64,000 nt of DNA from Bifidobacterium [indicum] DSM 20214 = LMG 11587. Lineage in GTDB: Bacteria; Actinomycetota; Actinomycetes; Actinomycetales; Bifidobacteriaceae. How positions within the stretch are numbered: the stretch's first letter is position 1; each line of letters begins with the position of its first letter. The position numbers and the translations under genes are program-made. The stretch covers positions 1,364,001 through 1,428,000 of the forward strand of contig NZ_CP006018.1 of the NCBI RefSeq assembly GCF_000706765.1, written 5' to 3'. This document shows positions 28,325 to 39,319 of this stretch, piece after piece. The notes beneath the pieces are model-generated. The model was not told where the DNA came from, ran no database searches, and was given only the letters and a program-made list of their open reading frames with translations.

Positions 28325-28864
28325 TCACTTACCAGCCTTTCCGGCCTTGCGCATGATGTGCTCATCGGCGTACTTGATGCCCTTGCCCTTGTAGGGTTCG
28401 GGGGCGCGCAGGCGGCGGATGTTGGCCGCAGCCTGACCGACGGCCTGCTTGTCGATGCCGGAGACAATCACCTCGTTGGCGTTCGGGGTCTCGAAGGTGA
28501 TGCCTTCCGGGGGGTTCACGGTGATGGTGTGGGAATAACCGAGAGAGAACTCCAGGCTCTTGCCCTTGGCCACCACGCGGTAACCGGTACCTACGATCAG
28601 CAGGTGCTTCTTGTACCCCTTGGAGACGCCCTCGACCATGGAGGCCACGATGGAGCGGCTCAGGCCATGCTTGGCCCTGGTGGGACGCTCATCATTGACC
28701 GGAACCATGATGATCTGGTTGTCTTCGACCTTGCCTTCCACCCCGTCGGGGATGGTGTAGCTGCTGGAGCCCTTGGGACCCTTGACCGCGAATTCCTGGC
28801 CATTGATGGAGACTTCCACACCTGCCGGTACGGCGATGGGGAGCTTACCGATATGCGATGCCAT
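28325..28864 (-). CDS. rplF: 50S ribosomal protein L6
   Basis: 179 residues, starting [18 protein letters not shown] at 28864 behind GAGAAAGGAGAGC. The C-terminal rRNA-binding motif [25 protein letters not shown] is intact. Standard place between rpsH and rplR. Confidence 0.96.
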   Translation of the reverse strand: MASHIGKLPIAVPAGVEVSINGQEFAVKGPKGSSSYTIPDGVEGKVEDNQIIMVPVNDERPTRAKHGLSRSIVASMVEGVSKGYKKHLLIVGTGYRVVAKGKSLEFSLGYSHTITVNPPEGITFETPNANEVIVSGIDKQAVGQAAANIRRLRAPEPYKGKGIKYADEHIMRKAGKAGK

Positions 28865-28880
28865 GTTCAGCTCTCCTTTC

Positions 28881-29279
28881 TCACCACACGTAGGCGACGA
28901 TTTCGCCACCAATGCCTCGGTCGAGGCATTCCTTCTGGGTCATCAGTCCCGAGCTGGTCGAGATGATGGCGATTCCCAGCCCGCCCAGGGGCATGGGCAG
29001 AGAATCGGACTTGGCGTAACGGCGCAGACCGGGCTTGGAGACGCGCTTGATGCCCTGGATGGACTGACGTCCGTCGGGGCCGTACTTGAGCGTGATCTCC
29101 AGATCCTGCCCAACCCGTGCTTCCTTGGCCCGGAAGTCGGCGATGTAGCCTTCACGCTTGAGAATCTGCGCGATGTTCGCCTTGAATTTGGAGTACGGCA
29201 TGTCGACTGTTTCATGCTTGGCCGCACTCGCATTGCGCAGACGTGTGAGCATGTCTGCGATGGGATCTGTCATTGTCAT
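28881..29279 (-). CDS. rpsH: 30S ribosomal protein S8
   Basis: 132 residues: [18 protein letters not shown] at the N-terminus and [20 protein letters not shown] at the C-terminal 16S-binding region. In E. coli S8 is the translational repressor of the spc operon; I cannot see whether the same target structure exists here. Confidence 0.96.
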   Translation of the reverse strand: MTMTDPIADMLTRLRNASAAKHETVDMPYSKFKANIAQILKREGYIADFRAKEARVGQDLEITLKYGPDGRQSIQGIKRVSKPGLRRYAKSDSLPMPLGGLGIAIISTSSGLMTQKECLDRGIGGEIVAYVW

Positions 29280-29359
29280 GTGGGCTTATGCCCTTCCTCG
29301 CCGTGGTTTCCGCCGCCGTGCAGATTCCTGCAGCAGCCGCGGACCTTCAGCGTCGATCT

Positions 29360-29545
29360 TTACCAACTGGACTTCGTAACTCCGGGGAGCTCACCGCGAT
29401 GGGCCTTCTCGCGAAGGCAGATGCGGCAGAGGCCGAACTTGCGATAGACGGAATGAGGACGACCGCAGACCTGGCAGCGCGTATAGCCACGCACCTTGAA
29501 CTTCGGCTTGCGTGCCGCCTTGTTTCTCAGAGCGGTTTTTGCCAT
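29360..29545 (-). CDS. rpsN: 30S ribosomal protein S14, zinc-binding type
   Basis: 61-residue short S14 (type Z). The zinc ligands are in [20 protein letters not shown], two C-x2-C pairs. The C-terminus [13 protein letters not shown] is canonical. It lies 1 bp from rplE. An 80-bp spacer to rpsH holds nothing recognisable. Confidence 0.96.
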   Translation of the reverse strand: MAKTALRNKAARKPKFKVRGYTRCQVCGRPHSVYRKFGLCRICLREKAHRGELPGVTKSSW

Positions 29546-29546
29546 A

Positions 29547-30119
29547 TCAGTTCTCCTTGAAGGGGAAGCCGAGCTGCTTCAGCAGTGCCCTGGCCTCCTG
29601 ATCGTTCTTGGTGGAGGTCACCACGGTGATATCCATACCACGCTGGTGATCGATCTGATCGGGATCGATCTCATGGAACATGGACTGCTCCGTGAGGCCG
29701 AAGTTGTAGTTGCCCTGACCATCGAACTGACGGCCACTGATGCCGCGGAAATCACGGATACGGGGCAGAGCCAGGGTCAGCAAGCGGTCCAGGAACTCCC
29801 ACATACGCTCGCCACGCAGGGTGACGTAGGCGCCGATGGCCTGGCCCTCACGCAGGTGGAACTGCGCAACGGACTTCTTGGCCTTGGTGATCTTGGGCTT
29901 CTGGCCGGTAATGGCCGTCAGGTCCTTGACCGCACCCTCGATCAGCTTGGAGTCACGAGCTGCTGCACCTACACCCATGGAGACGACGATCTTCTCGACC
30001 TTCGGGACCTGCATGGGGTTGGAGAAGTTGAATTCCTTCTTCAGTGCGGGCACAATCTGCTCGTTGTACTGCTGCCTCAAACGAGGGACTGCCGGTGCTT
30101 CAACGGTTGTATCGCTCAT
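29547..30119 (-). CDS. rplE: 50S ribosomal protein L5
   Basis: 5S rRNA and P-site tRNA contact protein, 190 residues. Recognised by the [16 protein letters not shown] region, [33 protein letters not shown] and [20 protein letters not shown]. Its start overlaps the rplX stop by 4 bp. Confidence 0.96.
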   Translation of the reverse strand: MSDTTVEAPAVPRLRQQYNEQIVPALKKEFNFSNPMQVPKVEKIVVSMGVGAAARDSKLIEGAVKDLTAITGQKPKITKAKKSVAQFHLREGQAIGAYVTLRGERMWEFLDRLLTLALPRIRDFRGISGRQFDGQGNYNFGLTEQSMFHEIDPDQIDHQRGMDITVVTSTKNDQEARALLKQLGFPFKEN

Positions 30120-30451
30120 GACAGCTCCTTGCCTGACTTCTTGGCGAAGCGGGTACGCACGATCTTGACCTTACCGTCGCGCGCCTCCTCCTTGATGTTG
30201 ACACCGACGCGGGTCGGCTTCTTGGTGTCCGGATCGATGACCATCACGTTGGAGCGGTGGATCGGGGCCTCAGTCGGTACGATGCCCGACTCCTGACCCT
30301 GCTGAGTCGCCTTGACGTGCTTCTTGACGATCTGGACGCCCTCGACGATCAGACGGTCGTTGGGAAGAATCCTGACGACCTTTCCTTCCTTGCCGCGATC
30401 CTTGCCACGGATGACCTTGACCTGGTCGCCTGTCTTGATCTTGGCTACCAT
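30116..30451 (-). CDS. rplX: 50S ribosomal protein L24
   Basis: 111 residues with the KOW motif [20 protein letters not shown] near the N-terminus and [19 protein letters not shown] in the body. Assembly-initiator protein of the 50S subunit. One base separates it from rplN. Confidence 0.96.
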   Translation of the reverse strand: MVAKIKTGDQVKVIRGKDRGKEGKVVRILPNDRLIVEGVQIVKKHVKATQQGQESGIVPTEAPIHRSNVMVIDPDTKKPTRVGVNIKEEARDGKVKIVRTRFAKKSGKELS

Positions 30452-30452
30452 C

Positions 30453-30821
30453 TCAGATCACCTCCGGTGCGAGGGACACGATCTTCATGAAGCGCTTGTC
30501 GCGCAGCTCACGACCGACCGGCCCGAAGATACGAGTACCGCGGGGTTCGCGGCCATTACCCAGAATGACCGCCGCGTTCTCGTCGAACTTGATGTAGGAG
30601 CCGTCGGGACGACGGTGCTCCTTGACTGTACGGACGACGACCGCCTTGACGACCTCGCCCTTCTTGACCGACCCGCCGGGAATGGCATCCTTGACGGTGG
30701 CGACGATTACATCACCAATGCCGGCATAGCGACGCTTCGACCCGCCGAGCACGCGGATGGCCAGAATCTCCTTGGCACCCGTGTTGTCGGCGACATGAAG
30801 CCGCGATTCCTGCTGAATCAT
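30453..30821 (-). CDS. rplN: 50S ribosomal protein L14
   Basis: 122 residues: [20 protein letters not shown], then [19 protein letters not shown] and [20 protein letters not shown]. Intersubunit-bridge protein of the 50S. A 76-bp spacer to rpsQ contains a CTCCGCA...TGCGGAG repeat (30847-30880). Confidence 0.96.
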   Translation of the reverse strand: MIQQESRLHVADNTGAKEILAIRVLGGSKRRYAGIGDVIVATVKDAIPGGSVKKGEVVKAVVVRTVKEHRRPDGSYIKFDENAAVILGNGREPRGTRIFGPVGRELRDKRFMKIVSLAPEVI

Positions 30822-30897
30822 TGATTCTCCTTAGCCGCGCTGGTTCTCCGCAGACACCCTGCCAAAGGCGGATGGATGCGGAGCCTGGCCGAACTTG

Positions 30898-31164
30898 TTA
30901 CTTGGCGCGCTCGACGATGGAGTCGAGACGCCAGCGCTTGGTCTTGCTCAGAGGCCGAGTCTCCATGATACTCACGAAGTCGCCAACATGCGCCTCGTTC
31001 TTTTCATCATGAGCCTTGACCTTGCGGTTGCTACGAACGACCTTCCCGTAAAGGGGGTGGGTCGAACGCTGCTCCAGCTCGACGGTGATGGTCTTGTCCA
31101 TACCGTCGGAGACGACATATCCGGTGCGTACCTTGCGGAAGTTGCGCTCCTGCTTGTCAGCCAT
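30898..31164 (-). CDS. rpsQ: 30S ribosomal protein S17
   Basis: 88 residues of OB-fold: [39 protein letters not shown] and [20 protein letters not shown]. Early 16S-binding protein. Two bases separate it from rpmC. Confidence 0.96.
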   Translation of the reverse strand: MADKQERNFRKVRTGYVVSDGMDKTITVELEQRSTHPLYGKVVRSNRKVKAHDEKNEAHVGDFVSIMETRPLSKTKRWRLDSIVERAK

Positions 31165-31166
31165 GC

Positions 31167-31430
31167 TTACTTCTCCTCAGCTTTGCTATCGGCCTTTGCA
31201 TCGGAGGGCGCCTGGCTGATGCCCAGTTCGCGCTCACGCAGCACCGTGTACATCCTGGCGATGTCGTGCTTGACGGCCTTGAGGCGGGAGGTGTTCTCCA
31301 GCTGGCCCGTAGCGGACTGGAAGCGCAGGTTGAAGAGTTCTTCCTTTGACTTCTTCAGGAAGTCCTCGATCTCCGCATCGGTCTTCTCGTTCAGATTCTT
31401 GATGGAATATTCGGCTGTTCCGACTGACAT
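31167..31430 (-). CDS. rpmC: 50S ribosomal protein L29
   Basis: 87 residues: two helices with the conserved [20 protein letters not shown] and [17 protein letters not shown] short Lys/Ala/Glu tail extends beyond the usual ~65 residues. Start overlaps the rplP stop. Confidence 0.95.
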   Translation of the reverse strand: MSVGTAEYSIKNLNEKTDAEIEDFLKKSKEELFNLRFQSATGQLENTSRLKAVKHDIARMYTVLRERELGISQAPSDAKADSKAEEK

Positions 31431-31849
31431 CAGATGTCACCGCCTTCGCGTGCGATAATCCGGCACTTCATAGGGAGCTTGTCGACGGCACGACGAAGGG
31501 CCTCGCGGGCCACTTCCTCAGAGACGCCACCGATTTCGAAGAGCACCCTGCCGGGACGGACATTGGCCACCCAGAACTCGGGCGCACCCTTACCGGAACC
31601 CATTCGGGATCCCAGGGCGTGCTTGGTCAGGGGGCGATCGGGGAAGACCGTAATCCAGACTCGACCACCACGCTTGATGTAACGGGTCATGGCGATACGG
31701 GCCGCCTCGATCTGGCGGTTTGTCAGGTAAGCCGGAGCCAGAGCCTGAATGCCGAAATCGCCGAAGGCGATCTCGTTGCCGCCCTTGGACATGCCCGAAC
31801 GAACCGGACGATGCTGCTTGCGGTATTTAGTCCTCTTTGGGATAAGCAC
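31430..31849 (-). CDS. rplP: 50S ribosomal protein L16
   Basis: 139 residues: [40 protein letters not shown] and [20 protein letters not shown]. Located near the A site; normal length. Three bases separate it from rpsC. Confidence 0.96.
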   Translation of the reverse strand: MLIPKRTKYRKQHRPVRSGMSKGGNEIAFGDFGIQALAPAYLTNRQIEAARIAMTRYIKRGGRVWITVFPDRPLTKHALGSRMGSGKGAPEFWVANVRPGRVLFEIGGVSEEVAREALRRAVDKLPMKCRIIAREGGDI

Positions 31850-31852
31850 AGC

Positions 31853-32698
31853 TCACTCCTTTGCTTCAGTTGCGACGGGTGCCGCTGCGGTCTGCTCTTC
31901 AGCTGCCGCTGGCGGAGTCGCCACACCGCTGTTCTGCTGGGCTGCGTCCTGCTCACGCCTGGTGCGTCCCTCAGTGGGACGGGAACCACGACGGGGACGG
32001 CGGTCTCCACGACGACCCGGGCGGTTGTTCTGCTGAGCCTGCTGCTCCTCGAATTCACGCTCGGTCATATCGCCCTTGTAGATCCATACCTTGACGCCGA
32101 TGCGACCATAGGTGGTCCTGGCCTCGAAGAAGCCATAGTCGATCAGGGCACGGAGCGTCTGCAGGGGCACACGGCCCTCGCGGTAGAACTCCGAGCGGCT
32201 CATTTCGGCTCCACCCAGGCGGCCGGAGAGCTTGATCCTGATGCCCTTGGCCCCGGCGCGCATGGCATCCTGCTGGGCCTTGCGCATGGCGCGGCGGAAG
32301 GTGACGCGGTTGGTCAGCTGCTCAGCGATTCCCTGAGCAACCAGCTGCGCATCAATCGCGGCGTTCTTCACCTCGAAGATGTTCAGCTGAACCTGCTTGC
32401 CGGTGATCTTCTCCAGCTTGGCACGGACGCGCTCCGCCTCGGCACCGCGGCGACCAATCACAATGCCCGGACGGGCAGTGTGGATGTCGACGCGCACACG
32501 ATCACGGGTCCGCTCGATGACAATCTTGGAAACGCCTGCGCGCTCCAGGTCCTTGTTCATCTCCTTGCGGATCTTGTCGTCCTCAAGCACGAAGTCGCTG
32601 TAACGCTCCCCCTGCTTGCTGGAGTCGGAGTACCACTTGCTGCGGTGCTCTTCGGTGATGCCGAGTCGGTACCCAAACGGGTTGATTTTCTGCCCCAT
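31853..32698 (-). CDS. rpsC: 30S ribosomal protein S3 with Gln/Arg/Ala-rich tail
   Basis: mRNA-entry protein with the KH motif [20 protein letters not shown] near residue 55-75 and the C-terminal domain [16 protein letters not shown]. After about residue 215 comes a ~65-residue low-complexity tail ([20 protein letters not shown], then Ala/Glu-rich). Total 281 residues against 233 in E. coli. Start overlaps the rplV stop by one base. Confidence 0.96.
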   Translation of the reverse strand: MGQKINPFGYRLGITEEHRSKWYSDSSKQGERYSDFVLEDDKIRKEMNKDLERAGVSKIVIERTRDRVRVDIHTARPGIVIGRRGAEAERVRAKLEKITGKQVQLNIFEVKNAAIDAQLVAQGIAEQLTNRVTFRRAMRKAQQDAMRAGAKGIRIKLSGRLGGAEMSRSEFYREGRVPLQTLRALIDYGFFEARTTYGRIGVKVWIYKGDMTEREFEEQQAQQNNRPGRRGDRRPRRGSRPTEGRTRREQDAAQQNSGVATPPAAAEEQTAAAPVATEAKE

Positions 32699-33057
32699 TA
32701 CCGGGCTCCTTCCTTGTCGGCCACCACGACCGTGATGTGGCTGGTCCGCTTGTTGATGCGGGCCGCACGACCCTGGGCACGGGCACGGAACCTCTTCAGG
32801 GTGGTGCCTTCGTCCACATAGGTCTCACGAACCACAAGCTCGTTCTCACGGAAGGGCTCATTGGCCCTATCCGCCTTGACACGGGCGTTGGCGATGGCGC
32901 TCTCCAGGCACTTGCGGACCGGAACGGCCGCATCCTGGGGGGCGAACTTCAAAATGGTCACGGCCTCGGTCGCCTGCTTGCCTCGGATGAGGTCGACGAC
33001 GCGGCGAGCCTTGCGAGGCGTCACGCGGACGTGACGTGCAATTGCCTTAGCTTCCAT
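32698..33057 (-). CDS. rplV: 50S ribosomal protein L22
   Basis: 119 residues: [40 protein letters not shown] and the tunnel-lining loop [20 protein letters not shown]. Normal length and position. Confidence 0.96.
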   Translation of the reverse strand: MEAKAIARHVRVTPRKARRVVDLIRGKQATEAVTILKFAPQDAAVPVRKCLESAIANARVKADRANEPFRENELVVRETYVDEGTTLKRFRARAQGRAARINKRTSHITVVVADKEGAR

Positions 33058-33078
33058 GTGTCTCTACTCTCCCTCGCC

Positions 33079-33357
33079 TCAGCGGCGTGCTTTCTTGTCG
33101 TCCTTCACGTGCCCCTTGAAGGTGCGCGTGGGGGCGAACTCGCCGAGCTTGTGGCCCACCATGGCCTCGGTCACGAAGACCGGGACATGCTTACGACCGT
33201 CATGCACAGCGAAGGTGTGCCCGATGAAGTCCGGGGTGATCATGGAACGACGGGACCAGGTCTTGATGACGTTCTTGGTTCCCTTTTCGTTCTGCTCGTC
33301 GACTTTCTTCTGCAAGTGGGCGTCGACGAATGGGCCCTTCTTGATGCTACGAGTCAT
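33079..33357 (-). CDS. rpsS: 30S ribosomal protein S19
   Basis: 92 residues: [40 protein letters not shown] and [18 protein letters not shown]. Head protein partnered with S13. Confidence 0.96.
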   Translation of the reverse strand: MTRSIKKGPFVDAHLQKKVDEQNEKGTKNVIKTWSRRSMITPDFIGHTFAVHDGRKHVPVFVTEAMVGHKLGEFAPTRTFKGHVKDDKKARR

Positions 33358-33372
33358 CTCTTCGGCACTCCC

Positions 33373-34203
33373 TTACTTGCGGTTCTTACCATTTGGACGG
33401 CGGCGCACGATCATCTTGTTGGATGCCTTCTTGGGCTTGCGCGTGCGGACCTCGCCCTTGCCCCAAGGAGACACCGGCGGCTTACCACCGCGTGTGCGTC
33501 CACCATGCGGGTGGTCGACGGGGTTCATGGATTCACCACGGGTGATCGGTCGACGACCGAGCCAACGGGCGCGACCAGCCTTGCCGAGCTGAATGTTGGC
33601 ATGATCGGAGTTACCGACCTCACCCACAGTGGCGCGGCAGCGTGCATCCACGTTGCGAATCTCTCCGGAGGGCATACGCAGCTGGGCGTAAGCACCATCC
33701 TTGGCGACCAGCTGAACGGCCGCACCGGCCGAACGAGCGATCTTGGCGCCGCCAAGAGGCCTCAGCTCGATGGCGTGGACCACGGTACCGGTGGGGATGT
33801 TGCGCAGCGGCAGGTTGTTGCCGGGCTTGATATCGGCCTTGGGGCCGGTCTCAATGACATCACCCTGCTTGACGCCCTGGGGGGCGATGATGTAGCGCTT
33901 CTCACCATCCGCGAAGTGCAGGAGGGCGATACGGGCCGAACGGTTGGGGTCGTACTCGATCTCGGCAACCTTGGCGGGCACGCCGTCCTTGTCCCAGCGA
34001 CGGAAATCGATGAGACGGTACTGGCGCTTGTGTCCACCACCACGGTGACGGCTGGTCACACGACCATAGGAGTTGCGTCCACCGGTCTTGCTGAGCTTGC
34101 GAACCAACGACTTCTCGGGCTTGGAGCGCGTGATTTCGGCAAAGTCCGAAACCGAAGCGTTGCGACGGCCCGCGGTCGTCGGCTTATATGTACGGATAGC
34201 CAT
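33373..34203 (-). CDS. rplB: 50S ribosomal protein L2
   Basis: 276 residues, full length. Recognised by [40 protein letters not shown] and the peptidyl-transferase-proximal [20 protein letters not shown]. The conserved His in that segment is present. Confidence 0.97.
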   Translation of the reverse strand: MAIRTYKPTTAGRRNASVSDFAEITRSKPEKSLVRKLSKTGGRNSYGRVTSRHRGGGHKRQYRLIDFRRWDKDGVPAKVAEIEYDPNRSARIALLHFADGEKRYIIAPQGVKQGDVIETGPKADIKPGNNLPLRNIPTGTVVHAIELRPLGGAKIARSAGAAVQLVAKDGAYAQLRMPSGEIRNVDARCRATVGEVGNSDHANIQLGKAGRARWLGRRPITRGESMNPVDHPHGGRTRGGKPPVSPWGKGEVRTRKPKKASNKMIVRRRPNGKNRK

Positions 34204-34238
34204 AATGTAGTTCTTCCTTAACTTTTCTCGGCTAGCCT

Positions 34239-34541
34239 TCAGTTACCACTACCGAAGACATCGATCGACTGCCCCTCGGCCACCTTGACGATGGCGCGCT
34301 TCTCGCTGGCACGCTGGCCGTACCCTGCACGGGTACGAACACGCTTGCCCTTGCGGTTCAGGGTGTTGACCGATGTGACCTTCACATTGAAGATCTGCTC
34401 AATGGCCTGCTTGATGGCCACCTTGTTGGCGGAGGGATCCACCACGAAGGTGTACTGGCCGCGATCCGAGTTGGCATAGCTCTTCTCGGAGACGACAGGG
34501 CGCAGGATGATATCGTGCGCGGGCTTATGGATTGCTGCCAT
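34239..34541 (-). CDS. rplW: 50S ribosomal protein L23
   Basis: 100 residues: [40 protein letters not shown] and [20 protein letters not shown]. Forms the tunnel-exit docking site for trigger factor and SRP. Five bases separate it from rplD. Confidence 0.95.
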   Translation of the reverse strand: MAAIHKPAHDIILRPVVSEKSYANSDRGQYTFVVDPSANKVAIKQAIEQIFNVKVTSVNTLNRKGKRVRTRAGYGQRASEKRAIVKVAEGQSIDVFGSGN

Positions 34542-34546
34542 GAAAA

Positions 34547-35221
34547 TCAGGCCTCCTTGACGGTCTCGGACTTGGCGTCGCCCCTGGAAGCGAGGAAGGC
34601 TTCAAAGCCGTCCTTGCTGAAGACGACATCCTCGGCGGTGACCACGTCGTAGGTGTTGAGCTGATCGGCGAAGAGCACATGCACGGTGGGCAGATTCCTC
34701 ACGGAGAGCCACTCGTTGATGTTCTCGCGGGAGAGCACGATGGTGGTGAAGCGGTTCTCGACCAGGGGCAGGAGAGCTGCCTTGGCCGCCTTGGTGGACG
34801 GAGTCTCACCGATACCGAAATCAACCACGTGGATACGCCCTGCGTTGGCCCTGTCGGAGAGGATGTAGCGCAATGCTGCAGCCTTCATCTTCTTGGGGGT
34901 GCGCTGGGAGTAATCGCGGGGCTGGGGTCCGTGGACCACAGCGCCTCCGGCCCACTGAGGGGCGCGGATGGAACCCTGACGGGCACGACCGGTTCCCTTC
35001 TGCTTCCAAGGCTTACGACCGCCACCGGAGATGGTGGAGCGGGTCTTGACCGAGTGGGTGCCCTGGCGAGCCGCGGCCAGCTGGGCCACAACGACCTGGT
35101 GGATCAGCGGCACGTGGGCCTGGACGTCATCCTCGGCGATGCCGAAGATGTCCTCGGGGGCCTCAACCTTGCCGGCTGCCTTGCCCTTGGCGTCCGTGAT
35201 GTTCAGAGTCAACTTAGCCAT
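34547..35221 (-). CDS. rplD: 50S ribosomal protein L4
   Basis: 224 residues. The extended tunnel loop is seen in [20 protein letters not shown] followed by [20 protein letters not shown]. Recognisable also by [16 protein letters not shown] and [15 protein letters not shown]. In E. coli it autoregulates the S10 operon; no matching leader structure could be identified here. Confidence 0.95.
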   Translation of the reverse strand: MAKLTLNITDAKGKAAGKVEAPEDIFGIAEDDVQAHVPLIHQVVVAQLAAARQGTHSVKTRSTISGGGRKPWKQKGTGRARQGSIRAPQWAGGAVVHGPQPRDYSQRTPKKMKAAALRYILSDRANAGRIHVVDFGIGETPSTKAAKAALLPLVENRFTTIVLSRENINEWLSVRNLPTVHVLFADQLNTYDVVTAEDVVFSKDGFEAFLASRGDAKSETVKEA

Positions 35222-35225
35222 GATT

Positions 35226-35879
35226 TCAGGCTCCCTTCACTGCCGAACGGACCAGGACGATGGCACCGCGGGGGCCGGGGACGGCACCCTTGATGGCGAT
35301 GACGCCCTTCTCGGTATCCGCGGAGACGATGGTCAGGTTCTGGACCGTCGAGGTGTCGTGACCCATGCGGCCCGCCATCCGCTTCCCCTTGAGGATGCGG
35401 CTGGGGGTGGCGCATGCGCCGACAGAACCGGGACGACGCTCGTTCTTGTGCGAGCCGTGGGTACGGCGATAGGACTTGAAGCCCCAACGCTTGATGGTGC
35501 CTGCGAAGCCCTTGCCCTTGGTGGTGCCGGTCACATCGACCTCGCTGCCCTCGGGCAGCAGCTCCAGACCGAGCTCCTGGCCGGGCTGGTAGCTATCGGC
35601 ATCACCAGTTCGGACCTCGACCAGGTGACGACGAGGGGTCACACCGGCCTTGGCGAAGTGGCCAGCCAGGGGCTTGGTCACCTTGGTGGGATCGATCTGG
35701 CCGTAGCCGATCTGGATGGCCTTGTAGCCGTCCGTCTCCTCGTTCTTGACCGCGGTCACCACGTTGGTGGAAACATCCACCAGGGTCACCGGGACGAAGA
35801 AGCCGTTCTCATCCCAGACCTGGGACATGCCCAGCTTGCGGCCCAGGAGGGCCTTTCGGTTCCTCTGATCTTCAGCCAT
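35226..35879 (-). CDS. rplC: 50S ribosomal protein L3
   Basis: 217 residues: RKALLGRKLGMSQVWDENGF, the signature DVTGTTKGKGFAGTIKRWGF, then KNERRPGSVGACATPSRILK and KGKRMAGRMGHD. GGGAGGAGG precedes the ATG. Confidence 0.96.
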   Translation of the reverse strand: MAEDQRNRKALLGRKLGMSQVWDENGFFVPVTLVDVSTNVVTAVKNEETDGYKAIQIGYGQIDPTKVTKPLAGHFAKAGVTPRRHLVEVRTGDADSYQPGQELGLELLPEGSEVDVTGTTKGKGFAGTIKRWGFKSYRRTHGSHKNERRPGSVGACATPSRILKGKRMAGRMGHDTSTVQNLTIVSADTEKGVIAIKGAVPGPRGAIVLVRSAVKGA

Positions 35880-35895
35880 ACGGTTTCCTCCTCCC

Positions 35896-36204
35896 TTACA
35901 GCTTGATTTCGATGTTGACGTCCGCCGGCAGATCGATGTGCATCAGAGAATCCACAGCCTTGGGCGTGGGATCCACGATGTCGATGAGACGCTTATGAGT
36001 GCGCATCTCGAAATGCTCGCGGGAGTCCTTGTACTTATGAGGAGAACGGATGACGACATACACGTTCTTCTCAGTCGGCAGCGGAACGGGGCCAACCACA
36101 GTTGCGCCCGCGTTCGTCACCGTCTCGACGATCTTCTTCGCCGATTGGTCGATGACCTCATGGTCATAGGACTTTAGCCTGATGCGGATTTTCTGTCCCG
36201 CCAT
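35896..36204 (-). CDS. rpsJ: 30S ribosomal protein S10
   Basis: 102 residues: [40 protein letters not shown] and [20 protein letters not shown]. First gene of the S10 operon, preceded by AGAAAGGGCGG and a strong promoter 170 bp upstream. Also a NusB partner in antitermination. Confidence 0.97.
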   Translation of the reverse strand: MAGQKIRIRLKSYDHEVIDQSAKKIVETVTNAGATVVGPVPLPTEKNVYVVIRSPHKYKDSREHFEMRTHKRLIDIVDPTPKAVDSLMHIDLPADVNIEIKL

Positions 36205-36371
36205 TGCCGTCCGCCCTTTCTAGCGATCTATATGACTGGTTATCCAGCCTGTTGCAGGGCACTGATCGGCAGGGCTCAGCGGGAATTCCACCCGACAAGC
36301 CAAAACCGCATCCATGCACAGCCGTCCGGAACCCAGTGGGGTCAGGTCCCGAGCTGTACCCGCTATTTTGA

Positions 36372-36400
36372 ATTACAAAGTGCGAGCCCAAAACAGGCAA
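36372..36400 (-). promoter_or_regulatory. Promoter of the S10-spc ribosomal operon
   Basis: On the - strand TTGCCT (36400-36395) and TGTAAT (36377-36372) are separated by exactly 17 bp. The -10 matches 5 of 6 consensus bases. Transcription would start near 36365. Confidence 0.75.
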
Positions 36401-36500
36401 CTTTCATATTTAACCACGAGGCCACCCCTAGCATAATCCGGGCGTGTCGCTTTGGTCTTGATCATAAAACAGCTCATACCAGCGCCTCGCGCATGAAAAT

Positions 36501-36546
36501 GGTCGGCCTCTTCACCGTGAGTTAGATCCCGGTGAAGAGGCCGACC
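36501..36546 (-). terminator. Terminator downstream of adhE
   Basis: The arms 36501-36517 and 36530-36546 pair over 17 bp around a 12-nt loop. On the - strand a short ATTTTC follows. It insulates adhE from the S10 promoter. Confidence 0.8.
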
Positions 36547-36568
36547 AATCAACCTGTCTTTGACAGGG

Positions 36569-39319
36569 TCAGATGCGCTGCGAAGCTTCCTCCGTAGCTG
36601 CCTCGCCCTCCCTGCTGACGCGCAGACGATGGCCCTCTTCCTGAGGAACACCGTAGTAGGCGGCGATGGCGATGTCCTTCATGTCCTCGATCTGAGGAAT
36701 GCGGGGGTTGGCCGGGGTGCACTGATCCTCATAGGCACGCATGCCTATCTGGTCAAGGACACTCCAGAAGTAGTCCTCATCCACACCTGCAGCCTGGAAG
36801 GAGCTGTCCATGCCCAGCTTCTGGTCGCGGTAGTCCTCAACGGCCCGGGCCAGGAGCTCCACACCCTCCTCGGGGGTGGAGGACTCGATGCCCAGCACAT
36901 GTGCCATCTCCTGGTAACGCTCGGCCGCGATGTACTCGCTGTACTTGGGCCAGGAAGTGGGCTCCTGCGGAATCTGCCCGTTGTAGCGAATCACGTAGGG
37001 CAGGAGGATGGAGTTGGTCCGTCCATGCGCGATGTGGCACAGTGCCCCAATGGTATGTGCCATGCCATGGCACATACCCAGGAAGGCCGAACCGAAGGCC
37101 ATGCCTGCCATGGTGGCCGCGTTGTGCATCCTCTCCTGGGCCCGGGTCTTGGTCCGGCCGCCCTCTGTACCGACCGAAACGGCCAGGTTGTCCCAGATGA
37201 GCTTGGCTGCCCGTAGGGCCATGGCGTCGGTGTAGTCGTTGGCGTAGACCGATACGAAGGCCTCCATGCAGTGGGTCAGGGCATCGAAACCTGAGTCCGA
37301 GGCGAGCCGCTTGGGCTGGGTCCGGGCCAGGACCGGGTCGACGATGGCCACGCTGGGGGTCAGGGCATAGTCGGTGATCGGGTACTTGTAGCCGGTCTTG
37401 TGGTCGGTGATGACCGCGAAGGGGGTAACCTCCGAGCCGGTGCCTGACGAGGTGGGGATGCAGACCAGCTTGGCCTTGGAACCCAGCGGCGGAATCTTGA
37501 AGGCCCTCTTGCGGATGTCGAAGAACTTCTCACGCACGTCGGCGAAGGATATCTCCGGACGCTCGTAGAGGAGCCACATGATCTTGGCTGCATCCATGGG
37601 GCTGCCGCCACCCACCGCGATGATCGTATCGGGGCCGAACTCGTCGCGCATCATCTCGGCACCGCGCTCCACGGTCTCCACGCTTGGCTCGGGCTCAACG
37701 TAGTCGATGATGCGGAAGGTAACGGGCTCGGGACGGGCACGCAGCTGATCGATGATCTTGTCGACGATGCCCAGCTGCTCCATGACCTTGTCGCAGACGA
37801 TGACAGCGCGGTGGATGCCGAACATGTCGCGCAGATACCGTACCGAGTTGGGTTCGAAGTAGGTCTTGGGCGGCACCTTGAACCACTGCATGTTGTTGTT
37901 CCTCCGCGCTATGCGCTTCACGTTGATCAGATTGACCGCCTGTACGTTGCCCGACACGGAGTTGCCGCCGTAGGAGCCGCAACCAAGGGTCAGGGAGGGA
38001 GCGATGGAGTTGTAGATGTCGCCGATGCCACCCAGGGAGCTGGGCTGGTTCCAGATGATTCGGCAGGCATGCATGCGCAGACCATACTCGCGGACCAGCT
38101 TCTCGTTGTCGGTGTGGATGGCGGCCGTATGTCCGGCACCGTGGCGGAGCATCTGCTCGCACTTGGCGAAGGCGTCCTCCTTGTTGCGGGCCTTGAGAAC
38201 AGCCTGGACCGGAGCCAGCTTCTCCAGGGTCAGGGGCTCCATCCCACCGACCTCCTGGCATTCGGCAGCCAGGATGGTCGCATCCTCGGGAATTTCAAAG
38301 CCTGCCTGGTGGGCGATGAACTGGGGAGACTTCCCGGGCACCACGGAATTCAGCTTGGGGGCGGGGGCATCCTTGCCGGCATAGGCAGTGACACCGAACA
38401 TGTACTGCTCCAGCTTGGCCTTCTCCTCCCTGTTGACGAAGTAGGCACGGCGGCGCTTCATCTCGTCGATCACCCGGTCGTAGACGTCCTGGTGGGCGAT
38501 GATGGCCTGCTCGGTGGCGCAGATCATGCCGTAATCAAAGTGCTTGGAGAGGATCAGATCATTGACGGCCCTGGGAACGCACACATCCTTATCGATATAG
38601 GCGGGAGCGTTCCCGGCCCCGACACCCAGGGCAGGCTTGCCCGAGGAATAGGCGGCCTTGACCATGCCCGGACCGCCGGTGGCCAGGATGGTGGCCACAC
38701 CCGGGTGCTTCATCAAGGCACCGGTGGCGTCGACCGAGGGGTGTTCGATCCACTGGATGCAGTCCTCCGGAGCACCTGCCTCGATGGCTGCGTCACGAAC
38801 GATCCTGGCGGCTTCGACCGAGCACTTCTGAGCGAAGGGATGGAAGCCGAAGACAATCGGGCACCTGGTCTTCAGGGCGATCAGAGACTTGAAGATGGCA
38901 GTGGAGGTCGGATTGGTCACCGGGGTGACACCGGCCACGACACCAACGGGCTCAGCCACTTCAACAATGCCGTCCACATCATCCTCGTTGATGATGCCCA
39001 CCGTGCGCTGCTTGGCCAGGTGGTTGGTCACATGCTCGCAGGCGAAGATGTTCTTGGTGGCCTTGTCCTCGACCAGACCACGCCCCGTCTCCTCGACGGC
39101 CATCTTGGCCAGGACCAGGTGCTTGTTGAGGGCCGCGATCGAGGCCTTGGCGACGATGCGGTCGACTTGGGCCTGATCGAGCTCCTCGAATTTCTTCAGA
39201 GCTGCTTGAGCCCTGGTGACCAGAACATCAACCTCCTTGTCGGGGCTGACCACCACAGCTTCTCCCTGCTTTGCGGAAGCCCCCTTATTGATGTGCGCAT
39301 TGTTCTTTTCCGAGACCAC
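36569..39319 (-). CDS. adhE: Bifunctional acetaldehyde-CoA / alcohol dehydrogenase
   Basis: Reduces acetyl-CoA to acetaldehyde and then ethanol, regenerating two NAD+. This is the ethanol branch of bifidobacterial fermentation. The N-terminal aldehyde dehydrogenase half (residues ~25-450) carries the catalytic Cys267 in DYGMICATEQA. The C-terminal iron-dependent alcohol dehydrogenase (from ~residue 475) shows GGGSPMDAAK, GFDALTHCMEAFVS and CHGMAHTIGALCHIAHG, with the iron-binding His residues. Total 916 residues, normal for spirosome-forming AdhE. The start is a GTG at 39319 behind GGGAGGGC. A Rex/CRP-like palindrome lies ~85 bp upstream, and a strong hairpin follows the stop. Confidence 0.96.
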   Translation of the reverse strand: MVSEKNNAHINKGASAKQGEAVVVSPDKEVDVLVTRAQAALKKFEELDQAQVDRIVAKASIAALNKHLVLAKMAVEETGRGLVEDKATKNIFACEHVTNHLAKQRTVGIINEDDVDGIVEVAEPVGVVAGVTPVTNPTSTAIFKSLIALKTRCPIVFGFHPFAQKCSVEAARIVRDAAIEAGAPEDCIQWIEHPSVDATGALMKHPGVATILATGGPGMVKAAYSSGKPALGVGAGNAPAYIDKDVCVPRAVNDLILSKHFDYGMICATEQAIIAHQDVYDRVIDEMKRRRAYFVNREEKAKLEQYMFGVTAYAGKDAPAPKLNSVVPGKSPQFIAHQAGFEIPEDATILAAECQEVGGMEPLTLEKLAPVQAVLKARNKEDAFAKCEQMLRHGAGHTAAIHTDNEKLVREYGLRMHACRIIWNQPSSLGGIGDIYNSIAPSLTLGCGSYGGNSVSGNVQAVNLINVKRIARRNNNMQWFKVPPKTYFEPNSVRYLRDMFGIHRAVIVCDKVMEQLGIVDKIIDQLRARPEPVTFRIIDYVEPEPSVETVERGAEMMRDEFGPDTIIAVGGGSPMDAAKIMWLLYERPEISFADVREKFFDIRKRAFKIPPLGSKAKLVCIPTSSGTGSEVTPFAVITDHKTGYKYPITDYALTPSVAIVDPVLARTQPKRLASDSGFDALTHCMEAFVSVYANDYTDAMALRAAKLIWDNLAVSVGTEGGRTKTRAQERMHNAATMAGMAFGSAFLGMCHGMAHTIGALCHIAHGRTNSILLPYVIRYNGQIPQEPTSWPKYSEYIAAERYQEMAHVLGIESSTPEEGVELLARAVEDYRDQKLGMDSSFQAAGVDEDYFWSVLDQIGMRAYEDQCTPANPRIPQIEDMKDIAIAAYYGVPQEEGHRLRVSREGEAATEEASQRI

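Larger units (their letters stand above)
36205..36568. other. Leader and promoter region of the S10 operon, plus adhE terminator
   Basis: No gene is present. The spacer contains the S10 promoter (36372-36400) with a ~160-nt untranslated leader, and the adhE terminator hairpin (36501-36546). I found no clear L4-type leader structure by eye. Confidence 0.6.
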